From NCBI GenBank assembly GCA_009377505.1, contig WHTX01000014.1:1-35139 (forward strand): a stretch of DNA of 35,139 bases, given 5' to 3'. The DNA comes from Acidimicrobiia bacterium. Lineage in GTDB: Bacteria; Actinomycetota; Acidimicrobiia; Acidimicrobiales; CAIXPF01. Under the pieces are notes generated by a model. The model was not told the origin of the DNA and searched no databases. It saw only the letters and a program-made list of their open reading frames with translations. A program made the translations under genes and the position numbers. Positions 32,467 through 35,139 of this stretch are shown in pieces (within the stretch, counting starts at the first letter, position 1; each line of letters opens with the position of its first letter).

Positions 32467-33431
32467 CTAGCCGCCGGGCGGACGGCGCCCCGGAGGCCGT
32501 CGAGCCAGCTCTGCGCCCCCTGCAGCGCGCCCGCGGCCTCGCTGCGGCGGTCCTCGGCGCCGAGCCCCCCGGCCGGGTATGAGCCGAGGAACTTCACGTC
32601 GGCCTGCTTCATCTTGAGGTTGCGCAGGCAGTCGGCGATGACCTCGTCGGCGATGTGGCCCTCGGCGTCGAGGATGAAGCAGTAGTCGCCCAGCTCACGG
32701 CGGGTGGGCCGGCTCTCGAGGCGGGTGAGGTTGATGCGACGGGCCGAGAACTCCTGGAGGATGGAGACCAGGGAGCCGGGCACGTCGGCCTTCTGGTAGA
32801 CGACCACGCTCGTCTTGTCGTGCCCCGACGGCGTGGGCACTCCCTCAGGGGCGACGAGGTAGAAGCGGGTGCTGTTGTTGGGGTGGTCCTCCACCGTCGG
32901 CTCGAGGACGTCGAGGTCGTACAGCTCGGCGGCCAGGCTCGGGCCGAGGGCGGCCACCCCTGGCGGCCGCTTCTCGCCCACCATCCGGGCAGCTTCGGCT
33001 GTGGAGGGCGCGGCCTCGGTGGCCACCGCCGGCATCCGCTCGCGCAGGAACCGGCGGCACTGGCCGAGGGCGTGGGGGAAGGACACCACGGTGTGCACGT
33101 CGGAGAGCTGGGTGCCGGGCACGGCCATCAGCGCCAGGCGGACGTCGAGGACGACCTCGCGCTGGATCAGCAGGTCGACCTCGAAGGCGAGGGCGTCAGC
33201 GGTGACGCCGACCGTGCCCTCGATGGCGTTCTCGATGGCCACGAGGCCGAGCTCGACCTCCCGGGCCGCGGTGGCGGCGATGATGTCGGGGATCGAGGGG
33301 AAGGGGACCAAGTCGGCCGTGGCGAGGTCGGGCTGGCTGCGCAGCGCCGCCTCGTGGAACGTGCCCCGCGGGCCGAGGTAGCCGATCCTGGCCCCCTCGA
33401 GAAGGCCTGGCAGTGGAGCCGGTGTCTGCAC
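32451..33431 (-). CDS. pheA: Prephenate dehydratase
   Basis: 326 residues. Catalytic domain GYLGPRGTFHEAAL (from 17), VPFPSIPDIIAA, IENAIEGTVG and the NNSTRF motif (TRF near 187), then an ACT domain KTSVVVYQKADVPGSLVSILQEFSARRINLTRLESRP that binds phenylalanine for feedback control. It converts prephenate to phenylpyruvate, the last committed step to phenylalanine. GTG at 33431 is chosen: no other start lies closer to the domain, and TATCCT ends 7 bases upstream, so the transcript is probably leaderless. About 30 residues follow the ACT domain. The 3' end overlaps the convergent BVMO gene by 16 bases, and the start faces larB. Confidence 0.95.
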   Translation of the reverse strand: MQTPAPLPGLLEGARIGYLGPRGTFHEAALRSQPDLATADLVPFPSIPDIIAATAAREVELGLVAIENAIEGTVGVTADALAFEVDLLIQREVVLDVRLALMAVPGTQLSDVHTVVSFPHALGQCRRFLRERMPAVATEAAPSTAEAARMVGEKRPPGVAALGPSLAAELYDLDVLEPTVEDHPNNSTRFYLVAPEGVPTPSGHDKTSVVVYQKADVPGSLVSILQEFSARRINLTRLESRPTRRELGDYCFILDAEGHIADEVIADCLRNLKMKQADVKFLGSYPAGGLGAEDRRSEAAGALQGAQSWLDGLRGAVRPAASYEPL

Positions 33432-33437
33432 CGTGGT

Positions 33438-33444
33438 CAGGATA
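33438..33444. promoter_or_regulatory. Overlapping divergent -10 elements of pheA and larB
   Basis: On the minus strand TATCCT (33439-33444) ends 7 bases before the pheA GTG. On the plus strand CAGGAT (33438-33443) ends 6 bases before the larB GTG. Both match TAnnnT fully or with one change and share five positions. They would give leaderless mRNAs from one bidirectional promoter. Confidence 0.45.
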
Positions 33445-33449
33445 GTGAC

Positions 33450-34328
33450 GTGGACGAACCCGCCCTGCAGGAGTTGCTCGAGGCCGTAGCGGCGGGGCGG
33501 GTCCCGATCCCCGACGCCGTCGACGTGCTGCGCCAGTTGCCCTTCGCCGACCTCGGCTTCGCCCGCCTCGACCACCACCGTGCCCTGCGCCAGGGCCTGC
33601 CCGAGGCCGTCTACGGGCCGGGCAAGACACCGGCGCAGTGCGCGGCCATCGTGGACCAACTGCTCGGCGCCGGGACCGGGCCGGTCCTCTTGACCAGGGC
33701 TTCGGCTGACCAGCGTGAGGTGGCGCTGGCCGCGAACCCCGGGGGCTCGGTGCGGGGGGCCACCGCCATCTGGCGCCCGGCAGCCTGCCGGAAGGGGCGC
33801 GTGGCCCTGGTGTCGGCGGGGACGGCCGACCTGCCCGTGGCCGAGGAGTGCGCCGCCGTGCTCGGGGCGCACGGGGTGGAGCCCGACCAGGTGGTCGACG
33901 TGGGCGTGGCCGGGATCCACCGACTGCTCGCCAGCCTCGACCGCCTGGTCGACGTCGACGCCGTCGTGGTGGTGGCCGGCATGGAGGGGGCCTTGGCCTC
34001 CGTCGTCGGGGGGATCGTGGCCGCGCCGGTGGTGGCCGTGCCCACCTCCGTCGGCTACGGAGCCTCGCTCGAGGGGGTGACGGCCCTGCTCGGGATGCTG
34101 GCCTCCTGCGCGGCCGGGGTGACCGTGGTGGGCATCGACAACGGGTACGGCGCGGCCTGCGCGGTGCTGCGCCTACTCGGCGGGCTCGACCGCGCCCGTG
34201 GCGGCGGCGGCGGACCTGGCGCTGGCGGCGCTGGCGGTGGTGGCGGCGGCGGGGGCGGACCTGGCGCTGGCGGCGCTGGCGGTGGTGGCGGACGTGGTGG
34301 CGGCGGCGCTGGCGGCCGTGGCGAATGA
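33450..34328 (+). CDS. larB: LarB, nickel pincer cofactor biosynthesis carboxylase
   Basis: 292 residues. LarB/AIR-carboxylase-like fold: LDHHRALRQGLPEAVYGPGKTPAQ, VALVSAGTADLPVAEECA, GMEGALASVVGGIVAAPVVAVPTSVGYG and GIDNGYGAACAVLRLL. LarB carboxylates nicotinic acid adenine dinucleotide, the first step of the cofactor of lactate racemase and related LarA-like enzymes. The family usually ends near 250; here a 42-residue Gly/Ala tail (from about 251) follows, encoded by a GC-rich direct repeat. GTG at 33450 starts only 18 bases from the divergent pheA start. The stop overlaps larC by 4 bases (ATGA), so translation is coupled. larA and larE are not in the window. Confidence 0.93.
   Translation: MDEPALQELLEAVAAGRVPIPDAVDVLRQLPFADLGFARLDHHRALRQGLPEAVYGPGKTPAQCAAIVDQLLGAGTGPVLLTRASADQREVALAANPGGSVRGATAIWRPAACRKGRVALVSAGTADLPVAEECAAVLGAHGVEPDQVVDVGVAGIHRLLASLDRLVDVDAVVVVAGMEGALASVVGGIVAAPVVAVPTSVGYGASLEGVTALLGMLASCAAGVTVVGIDNGYGAACAVLRLLGGLDRARGGGGGPGAGGAGGGGGGGGGPGAGGAGGGGGRGGGGAGGRGE
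34209..34291 (+). repeat. Direct repeat encoding the LarB glycine-rich tail
   Basis: A 38-base sequence beginning GGCGGACCTGGCGCTGGCGG occurs at 34209 and again, exactly, at 34254 (period 45 bases). In the larB frame it encodes GGPGAGGAGGGGG twice. Confidence 0.85.
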
Positions 34329-35139
34329 GCACCGTCGCCTGGTTCAACTGCTTCTCGGGGATCGCCGGGGACATGGCGCTCGGCGCGCTGCTCGACGCCG
34401 GGGCCGACCTCGAGGTGGTGGAAGCGGGGTTGGGGGGCCTGCCGGTGAGCGGGTGGCGGCTCGAGGTGTCCTCCGTGCTGCGAGGCGGCCTGGCCGGCAC
34501 CCGGGCGCTCGTCGTGTTGGACGCGGCCGACCAGCCCCACCGCCCCTGGTCGGTCATCCGTGACCTGCTCGACGCCGCCGACCTGCCCGGGCGCGCCCGG
34601 GCCCGGGCGCAGGCGGTGTTCGCCGTGCTCGCCGAGGCCGAGGGGCGCCTGCACGGGGTGCCACCGGACCAGGTCCACTTCCACGAGGTGGGGGCGGTGG
34701 ACTCCATCGTCGACACGGTCGGGGTGTGCCTGGCCCTCGAGTCCCTCGGGGTGGACGAGGTGCGATCGAGCGCTGTGGCGCAGGGGTCGGGCACGATTCG
34801 GGCTGCTCATGGGGTCCTGCCCAACCCTGCGCCCGCGGTGGTGGAGCTGTTCGCCCGGGGCGGGGTGCCCGCCTACGGGCTCGACGAGCCGATGGAGCTG
34901 ACCACGCCGACGGGCGCCGCGCTGCTGGTGGCGCTGTGCTCGGGCTTCGGGCCCATGCCGGCGATGACGGTGCGGGCGTCGGGTTTCGGTGCCGGAGGGC
35001 GAGACCTGGCGCGCCGGGCGAACCTGGTGCAGGTCGTGGTGGGGGAGGAGGCCGTTCCTGGCGCTGGGCCGGGCGCGGGGGCCAGCGGGGCGGCGGGTGC
35101 GGCGGGTCCGGCGGCCGGCGCAGGGGCGTCGGGTGCGGC
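34325..35139 (+). CDS. larC: LarC, nickel insertase for the pincer cofactor, 3' end cut off
   Basis: First 271 residues are visible. MSTVAWFNCFSGIAGDMALGALLDAGADL is the LarC N-terminus; HFHEVGAVDSIVDTVG (near 118), AHGVLPNPAPA and ELTTPTGAALLVALCSGFG (near 192) are family motifs. LarC inserts nickel into the pyridinium-dithiocarboxylate cofactor in a CTP-dependent reaction. After about residue 239 the chain becomes a Gly/Ala/Pro linker (GPGAGASGAAGAAGPAAG) and runs off the window. In Lactobacillus plantarum, LarC is made from two frames by programmed frameshifting near this junction; here the frame stays open across the visible linker. ATG overlaps the larB stop by 4 bases. Confidence 0.92.
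   Translation, partial: MSTVAWFNCFSGIAGDMALGALLDAGADLEVVEAGLGGLPVSGWRLEVSSVLRGGLAGTRALVVLDAADQPHRPWSVIRDLLDAADLPGRARARAQAVFAVLAEAEGRLHGVPPDQVHFHEVGAVDSIVDTVGVCLALESLGVDEVRSSAVAQGSGTIRAAHGVLPNPAPAVVELFARGGVPAYGLDEPMELTTPTGAALLVALCSGFGPMPAMTVRASGFGAGGRDLARRANLVQVVVGEEAVPGAGPGAGASGAAGAAGPAAGAGASGA

Noticed and set aside
34198-34563. Alternative frame through the larB tail encoding ADLALAALAVVA repeats
   Set aside because: It follows from the same GC-rich repeat, runs into larC in the wrong frame, and has no independent start support; kept only as a note on the repeat.

Overview
The window is about 35 kb of very GC-rich chromosomal DNA, almost fully coding. It looks like a soil, freshwater or marine actinobacterium, most likely of the class Acidimicrobiia or a close relative. 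The clues are strong G/C at third codon positions, frequent GTG and TTG starts, a 'conservon' (cvnABCD), an Rpf-like cell-wall lysozyme, a GH15 trehalase/glucoamylase-type enzyme, an LLM-class oxidoreductase, and several lipoprotein solute-binding proteins of the LivK type. The class assignment is inference; no rRNA is present.

Layout. (1) 2-5345: two overlapping genes for an AddAB-like helicase-nuclease pair; the first is cut by the window edge. (2) 5526-9014: a conservon: sensor-kinase-like CvnA, Roadblock/LC7 protein CvnB, DUF742 protein CvnC and small GTPase CvnD. (3) 9091-11249: a cytosine-deaminase-like amidohydrolase and a creatininase-family amidohydrolase, convergent on a perfect palindrome. 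(4) 11259-12227: an Rpf-like lipoprotein with a structured leader, then tRNA-Ser(GCT). (5) 12284-16218: an SDR dehydrogenase, two small unknown proteins and a GH15 hydrolase. (6) 16287-19664: tandem solute-binding lipoprotein paralogues A and B with a shared upstream operator-like pattern, followed by a short intergenic stretch with two heptanucleotide tandem arrays. (7) 20044-22384: an MBL-fold/Rieske fusion protein, tRNA-Ser(TGA) and a MazF-type toxin-antitoxin pair. (8) 22430-32466: a catabolic-looking region with two Baeyer-Villiger-type flavin monooxygenases, an ACMSD-like amidohydrolase, an MmgE/PrpD protein, an LLM-class flavin oxidoreductase, a YCII protein and a third solute-binding paralogue C. 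(9) 32451-35139: prephenate dehydratase pheA, divergent from larB-larC (nickel-pincer cofactor synthesis); larC runs off the end.

How the parts may work together. The conservon is a membrane-associated signalling module. The solute-binding proteins plus BVMOs, LLM oxidoreductase, amidohydrolase and PrpD suggest uptake and oxidation of cyclic or ketone-bearing organic compounds, but no permease or ATPase gene is present, so transport partners must lie elsewhere. The observations most worth following are the three orphan solute-binding paralogues with an extra conserved N-terminal block and a conserved dyad upstream of two of them; the MBL-Rieske fusion with its domain order reversed relative to CMP-Neu5Ac hydroxylase; the pheA/larB start-to-start arrangement with only 18 bases between; and the partly decayed Fe-S site in the AddB-like protein.
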